Of a stretch of DNA of 64,000 nt, positions 11,262 through 22,200 are shown in pieces. The notes below the pieces were generated by a model. The model was given only the letters and a program-made list of their open reading frames with translations. It was not told the origin of the DNA and did no database searches. The position numbers and the translations under genes are program-made. The number at the start of each line of letters is the position of its first letter. Within the stretch, counting starts at the first letter, position 1. The stretch comes from Phragmites australis (Eukaryota > Streptophyta > Magnoliopsida > Poales > Poaceae), in contig NC_084921.1 in NCBI RefSeq assembly GCF_958298935.1, positions 43,743,001 to 43,807,000 on the forward strand. Reading direction: 5' to 3'.

Positions 11262-13061
11262 AGACTCATGCATTTGATGAGATCCAGCAAATAAAGGAGA
11301 ATGCATCACTGATATCATATACGGGTGCTGGTGATGAAAGATTAGCAACATGGAACACCGAACACACCTATGCATAAGGCATGTGTTCCCTTTCGACGCT
11401 TAGAATACAATCTCAGAGCAGCTGTTGGAAATTTGGACCCTTTCGTGTGACAAGACAACTTCTATTTCACCGAAGAACAACCCTTATGTTTTGACTTTTT
11501 GCATATGTTAACAGTGACGACGAATAATAGATATTTTTATGATAAGAGACTATGATCCAACTACTCGATACAACGATCTATTAGATCGCGTCCTTAGACA
11601 CCGCGATGCAATCATATCCCACCTAAACTGGATATGTATATTTCTAGGTTTTCACAATTTTGGCTTGTACATTTATAATGATATCATGAGTGCTTTAGGC
11701 TATCCCCATAATATATATTTATCATATCCGAGCACTCTTGTATTTCTCATAATTTTTAGACATATTTTTATCTTGAGATCATTGGATGAAAGAAAATTAC
11801 CCGTAGTACCTCAATGCGTCCTGTAACCGAAAATATTTATCTCCAAAGAAAGAAAGAAAGTCTCTAGATGATATACGACAACCTTATATATATACGGAGT
11901 CAAATAGCCATACGGAGGACACTCCCAAATGAAGACACAAGTCATTAGACACCCAAACGGAGACATAGTTATTAGAAGCCTAAACAAATCAATACAAGCA
12001 ATAGAAAGTCATTAGAATTCAACAAAACCTAAGGAGAAAGTCGTCGATTAACTTTAGATCCATCTAAACTAGTTACAATCCCTTTATAACAAGCTCAAAT
12101 TAATACAAGATAAATATAATATATGATTATTATCCCCAGGGAGTCTCGAACATATTAAAAAATCCCTATATATTTCTCGTATAATTCGTCTACTCAAAGC
12201 AATCTCTAATTCTTCAACAAATTCATTAGATCGGTGATTCACGAATCGTAACACCTAGTGAGAAGATATCCTCTATTTCTTTGAAGAACACCCCTTATGT
12301 TTTGACTTACACAACGAGATATATCTCAAGTTTGAAAAAAAATCCAATTTTAATCTCTCAACTTTTACCTTGGTTTTAAAACAGTCCCTCAACTACAATA
12401 CCGGATGCATTTGGTCCCCTATCTTTGAAAACCGGTCAAGAGATGTCCCTATACGGGTTTGACACTGGTTTTTGACCCAAACAAGTGTCTCACTCAGCAG
12501 TCCAGCACTCTGCTGGCACTACATCCCACTTGTCATAGAGAGTTAGAGAGGAAAAGAGAATAAGAGAGATATGAGTTGGAGCCGCCCCCATCTAGCCTTG
12601 GTCATCTCAAATCTTTGGCGATTTGATTTTTTGTTACGGTCATCCGGTAAAGTGATAAATTTGTTATCTGACACACTGTCATAAATTCAAGGGGACTCAT
12701 TTTGTCATCCTTAACGAGAAATTACCACTATGATAAAATGATAAAAAGTTTAATATTTTCAAATCTCTTGAAGGAGGTCGAGAGCATCAGGGATGCAACC
12801 GGCAGCGATGAGGCCCTGGGTTACGGTGGAGGCCGTGGAGCTGGTCATCGTAGTTGATCAATTCCCCCTAGCCCCTTACCTTCCACGACTACCAGATTTA
12901 GAGGAGATGGATGATGAATCGGGGGTGTATAGGGAAGGAGAGCAGCGTGTGTATTCTTGTGATGAAGAACGTGGCTCGATACAAATCCAGGTTTCGTCCT
13001 TCTCCCTTTGATGCCCTCTCATTCTCATCCTCCCTGATCCAATCTAACTATCGTGGAGTGT
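11262..13061. other. Intergenic DNA with a flanking direct repeat
   Basis: No gene recognised. Two direct copies of a roughly 39-bp segment containing CCCTTATGTTTTGACTT occur at about 11459-11497 and 12270-12309. The sequence just inside them begins TGTTAACAG (about 11507) and ends GTAACA (about 12252), reminiscent of a solo LTR, but I cannot confirm this. Confidence 0.35.
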
Positions 13062-14706
13062 GTACTTTTTTTTTTTGCAGAATCGGGCAGGAGTTCTGCC
13101 GTTTCATATTAAGAGAGGAGGAGAAAAGTTTTTTTTAGCTTATAGCATGGCCGTCCAACCTTCGTGGATAGCTCAGTAGCTATCATTTGCTCCCAAACAA
13201 CACCTAAAAAAAGAAAGAAAAAAACACATAACTATGGAAGGGAGAGGACATTTATCCTCTTATTTACATCTTCCAAAATGATATCAGCAAACTCGCCCAT
13301 TTGTCTTGACAAATTTTGAAATATGCGGCGATTAGGTTACTTCCAAATGTTCCACATGGTGTAGATCAAAAGCCGTTTAGCTCACGATGTCTTTCTTTGG
13401 GCATTGTCGTTGCCCTTTTGCCACCATTCTGCTAGGTCAATGAGATCCTGAGGTGCCATATATTGTTGTGGGTCGATGTGGAAAGCGATAGCACTTTTGC
13501 CCTCACAGTGGAGGCAAAAGGGCATGTTAGACATGGATGTAGTGTAGTCTCTGGCTGATTTTGCAAAGGGAGCATTGGGGCTGCTGCGGCCAGCCACGGT
13601 TGGCAAGATTGTCTGCCGTGAGGACTTTTTTCAAGAGAAGAGTCAAGACGAAGAACTTGCATTTATTCTCTGCTTGTGCTTTCCAGACTAGATTTGGATC
13701 AAATGGTGCAAAGGAGACCCTGAATTGGGCCAAATAAGCCGACCTGGCCGAGTATTCGCCATTTGCAGTCATAACATTTAGCCATCTGTCATGCCAGAAT
13801 CTGGCCTTGTTCCTGTCCCTGATCAAAATGGTGGTGGAGGCCTCGAATAGGCTTCAATCTGTGGCGTGGCAAGGTAATGGTCCCAGCCCACGATTTAGAA
13901 GCATCAATCCAGTCATACCAAAGCCAACGGAGGCATAGGGCCCGACTGAAAATTTTGAAGGTCTATGATTCCCAAACCGCCCAATTTTTGTGGACAACAT
14001 ACACTTTTTCAGTTAACTAAGAAATGTCCGCCGTTCAAGTTTTCCGTGCCCTTCCAAAGAAAAGATCTTATGAGCTTATCAATTTTCTTGTGAGCCCATT
14101 TGGCAAGTGGGAAGACAGTGAGCATTGAATTGATAAGTGTTAAATGCTCCGCTTTTGAAGGCAGCCGTCCAAGCCAAGATTGCAACCTTGCACCCAACTT
14201 GTCGCTGAGGGGATAGATATGTGCTTTGGAGAACTTGCGTGTGTGCAATTGGACACCAAGATAGCGGCATTGGAAATGTGTGATCTCGCCTGGGAAGAGT
14301 TGGGAGATCTGATCTAGGACGGGTTGTTCACATCTTATTGGATGAATGTAGCTCTTTTGAAGGTTTGTCGCCAATTCGGTTGCCTGGACAAAAGTGTCTA
14401 AGATAAGGCGTAGTGCCTGAAGCTTGCCAAGGTTCGGATTGATGAAAATGGCCGTGTCGTCTTGACTGTGCAGGCATCTATGGGGGCCAAAATCTGCCGT
14501 TGTGTGGCCAACTCAATGATGCGATGTAGTGGGTCGATGGCCAGAATGAATAAAATAGAAGATAAGGGGTGGCCCTGACGAACCCCACGGGCCACGTCCA
14601 TGGTAGAACCGACCTCCAGGCCGTTGAGCAGAACATGGGAGGAAGCTGGAGTGTGTATTTGATCCATCCAGACTTGACTTAATCCTTTGTTGGTTAGTAC
14701 TACCAC
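13062..14706 (-). pseudogene. Decayed L1-type LINE (non-LTR retrotransposon)
   Basis: Minus-strand open segments in changing frames follow the order expected for the 3' half of a plant L1 ORF2. First is a reverse-transcriptase segment with GVRQGHPLSSILFILAID (about 14600-14520). Next come the RT C-terminal part with CRYLGVQLHTRKF and LINSMLTVFPLAKWAHKKID (about 14300-14050) and the zf-RVT region with WKAQAENKCKFFVL, NLANRGWPQQPQCSLCK (about 13720-13560). The 3' end is marked by a poly-T run on the plus strand at about 13067-13077. Stops and frameshifts break the ORF and the endonuclease domain is absent, so it is a dead 5'-truncated copy. Confidence 0.8.
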
Positions 14707-14715
14707 CTAGCTTGC

Positions 14716-15083
14716 TTGCTTGGACAGATTGATTGCTTTGTTCCGCAGTTGCTTCCTCTTTCTTTGCTGTGGGCCTTGTACTTGCTCACGATGATCTTCA
14801 CGAAAGCCGTCTTGAGCTTCAGCGCGGCATCGGCAGGGGCGACGCGTTGGCCGCCGGCGAGCATGAGCTGCACCGCCTGCTCGGCGAGCGCGTGGAGGCC
14901 CTCTGCGGCTATCGTGCCCATACCATCCGCTCCACCTCCGAGGGCGACGGCGAGTTGAACGCGCTTGCTGCGATGAGGCTGAGCGCAAGGGACACACCGG
15001 CTGTGGAGCCGGAGAGAGTAGAGATCGCTGTGTGCGCCAAACGCTGGGCACGCGCGCGTCCGTTCTCCTCAGCTCCTCACTGA
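14716..15083 (-). other. GC-rich exon-like fragment, unrecognised
   Basis: Directly beyond the LINE, GC content rises sharply and a minus-strand frame (14921-14700) reads smoothly with an Ala/Leu-rich helix-like segment: EGLHALAEQAVQLMLAGG, then ALKLKTAFVKIIVSKYKA. I do not recognise a family. It may be a captured or truncated nuclear gene exon, or 5' sequence of the LINE locus. No start, splice partners or promoter could be assigned. Confidence 0.3.
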
Positions 15084-15424
15084 AGTCTAATCAGCATTCA
15101 CCAGATCAAGGCGGCCGCGTATTATTTTACTGTTTACCTCTAGTCGCGTCAGATGCTACTTTTGAAACAAACAAACATTCATGCAGACCACCACAATCAT
15201 TCTAAATGCTACCGCTAAATCTGTGAAGGCTTCTACTTTCTTGTGCAAGGAGTCCAGAGAGGTATTCATAGCGGTACAAAAACAACACAAGTCTCTGTGC
15301 TAACAATCATGTCTTTTTCATGCTGAAATGGATGAACAATACGACCATACGTGATGGTAACGAGGACGTACGGCTCCATCGATCTCTCAGCAACGGACAA
15401 CTAGCTAAACCAACACATTCATAA

Positions 15425-16301
15425 GCTCTATCCCTTTGTAACACACATGCAGAACTCTTGCCAAGCCATCAATGGTCCTGTCTTGCGTCCAGGAAATCAT
15501 ATTTAAGAATCAGCCACAGTTTCTTTCTGAAGCAACCAAATAAGCTTGTCCTCGAATCAAATTGCCAGATCATTTGAAGAATATGCGATGTTAAATTGCT
15601 GGACAGGCATTGAAGGCGAGAGTTGCTTTTCCATTCCAGATATGGCAGTAGTAGCAAACTAGGTATCCCCACTATCTCAAGTTGCAGCACTGAGAAAAGC
15701 AAAAAGAAACACATTATGAGCATCAGGAAAATGATATCGATCTGTACTTCATACCATAGCTGCATTGTAAATCTAATCAGAAGCATTCAAAAGAAGCATG
15801 AACATTATGCAAGCAAAATAAATGAACAACCACATGGACTTTTTTTTTTGAAACGTAACGGGCAGGAGAGCTGCCTGTTATATATTAAAATGGAGGAAGA
15901 GCCCAACGGGCTAAAAGTATAAGGCGCAGCCGGGGCAACACCCGAGGCCAAAAACAACCACCAAAATAAAGTCAAAAAAGCCTAATCTCGCGTCAGAAAG
16001 CACCCTAAATGGTGCGCAAATCTCGGCCTTGTCGAAAATCACATGGACTTGAAACTCTGAAGAACATATCTAGTAGCAAAATTATAATATCATGAAGTAT
16101 ATTTGACGAAAAGCCTAATAGTATATTTTCATATAGCCAGTCTATATAGTTTATACATACTGATGGTCAAACTTTCAAAAGTACGACGGCACAGATTATA
16201 GGATGTGAAATAAAATCAAATAGAGTACATTCTTACCAGTTCATTTTGCTGTTGCCTGCTTTGAACAGCAGGCATGAAAAATACCAAATGCAAGACCTGA
16301 T
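15425..16301 (-). other. 3' UTR and 3'-UTR intron of the PPR gene
   Basis: After the stop codon at 16302 the minus strand reads 65 nt to a strong donor (CTG then GTAAGA; exon edge 16237). A matching acceptor, TTTTCTCAG, places the next exon start at 15689. The roughly 547-bp intron holds a short LINE insertion (15842-16039). The transcript end was not located; I place it loosely near 15425. Splice sites are seen in the sequence; use of the intron is inferred. Confidence 0.5.
15842..16039 (-). mobile_element. Short 5'-truncated LINE insertion with 11-bp target duplication
   Basis: About 198 bp flanked by perfect copies of CACATGGACTT (15831-15841 and 16040-16050). The poly-T run at the left side followed by GCAGGAGAGCTGCC is the inverse of a LINE 3' end, similar to the 3' end at 13.07 kb (there GCAGGAGTTCTGCC). 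So this is a truncated minus-strand LINE copy inside the PPR 3'-UTR intron. Confidence 0.75.
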
Positions 16302-19187
16302 CTATACATATTCAAGGTCTCCAGAAGCTGCATCGTCCAGTACATTCCTGTCCAGGCCTGTGCTTCCTGCTTCTTCCAGTTCATTGTCAATGTGTATACT
16401 TTCTGCCTCTTCCAGTTCATCTTCGTCAGGGTCTCCTTTTGTCGCCTCTTCAGTTTTATTGCCCGGGTAAACCCTCATTCTGATGCGCTTGCCTTTGATG
16501 TATCGATATTCCCATTTTGGTGGTGGATATTTCTTCTTTAACTTTTCGTATTTGTCCATCATCCCTAACTTCTGAAATACATCACTTAGCATCCTGATAA
16601 TTGAACCCTCAGGTCTAACACCCAGCTCTTCCATATCAGCAAAAACCTGGAGAATTTATGTGGCAGACACCATACAAGCATTAAAAGAGTTAGAAAAGAA
16701 CCTCTGCGATAACTAGGTGTCTTCTACTGATTTTTCTCTTGAGCATAGCTTTTCTACCAAATATTGAGTTAATCAAATCCAGTGTGATGCCGATCTGGCG
16801 ATCCCACGTTTTAGTTAAAACAGTGTACAAAGTGATGAGCCTTATGTTATTTTCTTAAGTAATACAAATGATTCTGTTTGGGCTGTACCAGCTTTACCCT
16901 TCACAAACAAGTTGAAATCCTGGTAATCTGACACCGTCAGTTGCAGTAAGTTTCTACCCCATAAAAAAATGGTTACAAAAGTTTCTGTGCTAACGGACCA
17001 AGGTCACCAAACCCATCTGTTTCACAACTACATCTGCAACACATTGTTGTAGAAGGATTCGCTTCACTCTTCTGTCTGATTGCTAAGATCCTAGATTAGT
17101 ACACCATGTAGAAGCTATTGCAATGTCCGAAGTACACCATCAAGGTTCCTGTGAGAAGCCTAATAAGTATCTATCCCCGCTTTGGCAGCTTAAGTTTCTA
17201 GTTGTTTTAAGCTAAAACAAGGTCCAAATTACTGACACAGATTGACCTAAGAAAACGATTGCATCAAATTTCCAAAAAGATAAGTCTTGGCAGTTTTGCC
17301 TTAAATCTTTTAAATAACTGATCTGCGCATTTCAACACTCCTTGCAATCAAACCTAACAAGTTTCCATCAGGCAATAAGTCATGTAATGCTTGCATTCCT
17401 GATTATACGCTGAGTTATTCAGTAAAGATATTATTTTGCACTGAAGTCTTGTGGTGGGTAACAGAAATCAGAATATTTCTGACATGATACAAAACACAAA
17501 AGCTTCCATCGTGGAGCCACATGAAGGTTAACTACAGAAAGAGTTTACCCAAGAATGCGCTTTTAACATTATGGCTGATTACATATATCACAAGCTGGAT
17601 CTGGATTCTGAGAAAACTACCGATTGATGTTCAAACCTCTACACTGATTGGTTGGAAGAAAAGTAACAGCAAAGAACAATAAGAAAAGCAAACTAACTTT
17701 GACATCATACTGTCTTTGATATATCACTATTAGCAGACTATTTTCAGAAGTAAAATGACGCTCTTCAAGGCATGTAGGGACAAATGATATCAAATCCACA
17801 TTTGAAAGCTGGTTAGTAAAATCAGAAATAGAAGATATGATTTTCCTACCTCAAACATCTTATCATATGATCCCAAATTGTAATACAAAGAGATCATTCT
17901 CATGAAGAAAGTACGAGGCAAACCCTCCATATATCGTGAGAATATCTTTCCAAATAACTCTTCTGCTTCCTCAACTCGTCCATCCTCAATTAAAGCATTC
18001 AACAAAGTGTAATAGCTTCCCATTGTCTTCCCTTGACCTTTGTTGAACATCCACTTAATAACCTAAATTACAGGAATGTAGTTATTGTCTTGATACAGAA
18101 AGGCTTTCTCATTAAAAGGGAGCAGCTAACTCTAGTTACTGTCTTCATACAAGAAAAAAGGTTTATATTAAAAGGGAGCAGCTAGTTCTATCCTTTTAGA
18201 ACTAGAAGCAGCTAACTCTTGATATTCAATGATTGAGTTGCCCAAGGACGAGGCTACTAGTAATATTCTCCAAGGAAGGGGAATTAAGTTTATATTTACA
18301 ATACATAATGAAAATTTCACCAGAAATCCATGAAGATTGACAGCAACACATAAAGAAAAAAATTATACAAAACAGTTCATATGAAAACTAGAAACTTCCA
18401 TTTAATACCTGAATTATTCGTTTCCATTCCCTTCCATCTTCAAGTGTCTTCAGTGCCTTCTTTACTACTATCAATGGAAACTCCAGTTCCCATGCAACAA
18501 ATGAGTCAAGCGCGCCATAAACTTCCTCCTTTACATTCGACAAATCTTTGATCTGCATGAGATGATAAAAGACTGATAGTTTCAGACACTCATGGCAATA
18601 GCGTGTCAGGTAGATGCAAAAGTGTAACTGCAACAGGCATCCCACAACAGCATGCAATCTTTTGGTGCCTTCCTCAACATTAAGGAACTGCAATTTGCTC
18701 AAAGCATTTTAACGAAATCATACAGATTTAGAAATTAGAATGGCCACAAGCACTAAAATCTGACATGTTGCTAAAGAAAGCTGGACTAGTCTTCGGGCAG
18801 GTGGCGATGTAATCAGTTAAGCTAGCATCTCAACAGGAAAATGCACAGGGCTATATATACTGAACTAACAGTTACAACAGAGAAATGTCAAAGAACCTCA
18901 CACATTGGACAAGCTTCTGCGACTTCGAAATAGTCCCTATTTTCTTACTAGTTCTCCACACACGGGGATATCTCGGTCTGGGACCCCTGGCGCCACAAAC
19001 CTGTGGCACGGTTGGAACAGATAAGGATCAGGATAAGCAACACACGTAGTAGTGCAACCACCAGATGCAAGCTATACAGCGAAATTAAGCTCACCACTAA
19101 AGAATTGAACTTTAGAGGACGTCCAACAGGAGCCCCTTCCCGTCCTAAAGTAAATGCAGGCGACCAGTAGTTTCTCAAGCAAAACAT
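16302..19187 (-). CDS. Pentatricopeptide-repeat-type protein, EMB1417/At4g21190 family
   Basis: Five coding exons join in frame: 19187-19095, 19000-18902, 18552-18409, 18062-17850 and 16646-16302, giving 297 aa. All introns are GT-AG, and each joint restores the family sequence. Residues 32-64 hold RPRYPRVW and [13 protein letters not shown]. Residues 65-112 hold [13 protein letters not shown] and [15 protein letters not shown]. Residues 113-183 hold [27 protein letters not shown] and helical PPR-like pairs. Residues 184-297 hold [30 protein letters not shown] and an acidic tail. In this family the proteins are organellar and the Arabidopsis member is linked to embryo development; RNA binding is inferred from the PPR fold. 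The N-terminal 31 residues (Arg, Ser, aromatic) would fit a transit peptide. The start is the first ATG after a likely 5'-UTR intron (donor CTCAG/GTAATC near 19387, acceptor GATACAG near 19193). The gene looks intact. Confidence 0.88.
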
Positions 19188-19858
19188 TCTAGTCTGTATC
19201 GGCAAACAGATACCAGTAAGAAGACCAGCTACGTACACTGCTGATTCATCGAAGAGAATCAAAAGAGAAAGAAAAAAAGGGAGAAGTGAACTAGAGGGAG
19301 TTGTATCTAACAAGTTCAGAATTGAAACAAGATAACAAGAATCTAGCTATCCCACTTCCTCTCGTCATCTCTCCCCGCTCGATTACCTGAGTAATCAGAA
19401 GAGCAGACGCGATGCTGACTGGCAGTAGGAGGAGAAGAAGGGAAAGAAAGGGCAGACGCCGCCGTCGCTCGTCGGAGTCGGGAGGGGAGCGAGCTGACCA
19501 ACTGCAGCCTGCAATCCTCCGGATTTATCTCCCAGATTTTTTTTCTCTCTTTGGGGGAAAACCACCCAGCTACCGATTATCTATCTTGGGCTTTATTTCT
19601 TTGGGCCGTGGGCTGATCTAGTATATGGACCTTATGTAGTACCCGATCCATCTTCTTCCTCCTGCCAGTGAAGCCTTGCGCCACGGCTGCCCATGGCAAA
19701 CGGCAACCGCCGCCAGGTGCTAGGGACTGCTACCTGCCGACCGGCCGCGGTGCTATCTCCGCCCCCGTCAGGAGATAAGGGTTAAGTAAAAAAGGGGGAA
19801 AGGAAAGGAAGGCGAGGGCAGAGTCCGGCTGTTGCCGCTTTTTGCCGGAGGAGAGGCG

Positions 19859-22200
19859 ATGCAGGTGCGAGACCGGAGCCGCAGGTGGCCCGGGTCATCG
19901 CCCATGTAGACATGGATTGCTTCTAAGTCCAAGGTCAGTCACCTCCCCGTACTCCAACCACCCTTGTCTATCTATCCCTCTCCTTCTCCCTCTCCCCTCA
20001 CGCTCCCCAGTGATTCATTTGCTTCGCCGCAGTCGACCAGCGGAGGAACCCAGCGCTCAGGGGCCGGCCCACCGCCGTCATGCAGTACAACGACTGCAAA
20101 GGAGGAGGCTTGATCGCAAGTTTGGTGTGAAGAGGTGTGGGCCGTTTCTTCGTCGACAGTACCATCTCCGAGGAATTTTGTCAGTTCGTGACTTCCGGAC
20201 AAATTTGTGGTGCTTAGTGCTTACTCAGGTCCATGCGTGGAGATGAGGCCAAGAAGGTATGCCCGGGTATCAATCTGCTTCAGGTCCCTGTGGCGCTTGG
20301 GAAGGCCAATCTTAGGCTGTGTTTGTTTGCTGCTTCTGAAACTGCTTCTGCTACTGGCAGAAGCCAGAACAAACGAGGTTCTGAAGAAGTGGTTTCTGGA
20401 GAAGCCAGAAGCCTGTTTCTGAGGAAAATGAACTAAAGCTGAGAAGCTCGCTGAGATGTGCTTCTCTGAGAAGCTATGTGCTGAGAAGCTAAAAATTTAT
20501 TGTAGAAGCCAACAATCTATTTCCAAAAACAGTTTTTCAGAAAAGCCAAAAACACTGCTTTTCAGATAAGTTCAAAAGCAGAAGCTCAAACAAACACGGC
20601 CTTAATCTTTACCGAAGTGTTGGTTCTGAGGTAGGTTTATCTGTGCAGAGTCTGCAGACTGTAGCATGATTGGTGCAATTAGCAATGGTCGTTCACTACT
20701 ACCTGAGCAATGGCATTATGGCAATTCCATCCCGTATATGAATAACTAAATAAGTCATGTTTTGCACCCAAACTTTCAGGTTGTCGCAATCCTTGCAAGC
20801 AAGGGCAAGTGCGAGCGGGCATCCATTAACGAAGTTTATCTTGGCCTTACTGATGCAGCAAAGGAAATGCTCTTACAAGCTCCACCTGATTGGTCGGAAC
20901 AGATTTTTGTGGAGGCCGCAAAGTGGGCCTTCCTTCTGTAAGATTGTCTTCACAATTTGGTTGGATACTGCTCTGTGTTTTTATAGGAATGTGAGTATAT
21001 GCCTGGTCATTTTCAGTATGACAGTGACAAGGAAAATAATGTGAGGGCATGGCTTTGTCGAGCGGACGCTGATTACCAGGATAAGTTACTGGCATGTGGA
21101 GCTATAATTGTTGTGCAGTTACGAGTCAGAGTTCTGGAAGAAACCCAATTCACATACTCTGCTGGTATTGCTCTCAATAAGGTTCATAATGAGTCACAAT
21201 AGTGAGTAGATGCTTTATGTTCTGTTGTTCAAAATATATGTTTTCTTTTACTCAGCAAAGTGAAGTATCAGTATTCAATAGTCCATGGTTATTATTGTGT
21301 AAACTTTGCTAAGCTCAGGAAAGCAACTCAGTTTCTCTGTATTTCTGTTTTCGGTTTCCTTTGATTCCTTTCTCTTCCTATTGCAATATTCCACTCAATG
21401 TTCTTATGCTGTGCAGATGTTAGGTAAACTTGTCAGCGGAATGCACAAGCCTGCTCAACAAACAGTTGTCCCTTCGTCATCACTTCAGGACTTTCTAGCA
21501 TCACTGCCTGTGAAGAAGATGTAATGATCTAACATGACACCTCTGTCCTTGCTGGTTTCTTGTTTTCTGCTGGGAAAAGCTTTTGAGACTTCGTAATGCT
21601 ATTTAGAGCTCACAACTGTGTGCTTTAATTTAACTTATGCATGGTGTGATACTGAATAGTGAAAATATCCATATTGTTCAGGAAGCAGCTTGGTGGTAAG
21701 CTTGGAAGTTCCTTGCAGGATGATCTTGGGGTTGAGGCTATTGGTGATATTCTAAGTTTCATAGAGGAAAAGTTACAAGAACACCATGGAGTAAATACAG
21801 GGTAAGTTGGTGCATGTTTTATTAGTTTTCTCTTAGTTGGCTTGCCTTGATGGATGTATATATAAGCTTATATTTAGGATATGATATCTTGTTTAAAGAG
21901 TTAAGAGTTGTTATTCCCTTGAGCTTTTAATGGATGATGTAACTTTATTGTTGGTGGTAGGTTAGTATCGAAAATGTAAAATCCATGCCCCCCTGCATCC
22001 GGATTTTTTTTGTTTTTTGGATATCATATCTAATATTTGATTTCAACTCATCTTGTAAGCACTTGACTTCATGCAGAACATGGTTATGGAAGATTGCAAG
22101 GGGTATTAGTGGAGAAGAAGTTGAGGATGTCTTCTACCGAAGAGTCATGGCTGTGGAAAGACCTTTTTTGGACCAAAAGCACTGAGGAATAACGTTTCTG
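19859..22200 (+). pseudogene. DNA polymerase eta (Y-family, POLH) truncated pseudogene
   Basis: Eight exon remnants follow the plant POLH order: 19859-19933 (VIAHVDMDCF), 20033-20134 (RRNPALRGRPTAVMQYND), 20229-20630 (MRGDEAKKVCPGINLLQVPV), 20780-20937 (AILASKGKCERASI..EVYL), 21017-21181 (NNVRAWLCRADADYQDKLL), 21417-21520 (MLGKLVSGMHKPAQQ; LASLPVKKM), 21682-21801 (KQLGGKLGSSL) and 22077 onward (TWLWKIARGISGEEVED). Splice sites are mostly preserved. Lesions: a frameshift just after the ATG; stop TAA (19924-19926) where Tyr follows DMDCF; a small deletion in exon 2 removing the VSYEAR-like residues and shifting frame; a MITE at 20315-20601; Asn for the catalytic Asp in SIDE (SINE); a phase break around 20937; a 1-base loss in the last exon. 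The little-finger, UBZ and PIP parts are absent. Intact plant Pol eta bypasses UV lesions in the nucleus; this copy cannot encode an active enzyme. Confidence 0.88.
20315..20601. mobile_element. Tourist-like MITE inside POLH pseudogene exon 3
   Basis: A 287-bp element with ends GGCTGTGTTTGTTTG and CAAACAAACACGGCC (14 of 15 inverted match), flanked by TTA (20312-20314 and 20602-20604). Removing the element and one TTA restores a POLH reading with ANLNLYRSVGSEV, so both the breakpoint and the duplication are well supported. The interior is rich in AGAAGC/GCTTCT words. TTA duplications and these ends fit PIF/Harbinger-derived elements. Confidence 0.9.

Noticed and set aside
18388..18702. Continuous minus frame of 104 codons as the PPR exon
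   Set aside because: The part upstream of 18552 reads through an intron; splicing VQC to IKDL recovers the family sequence.
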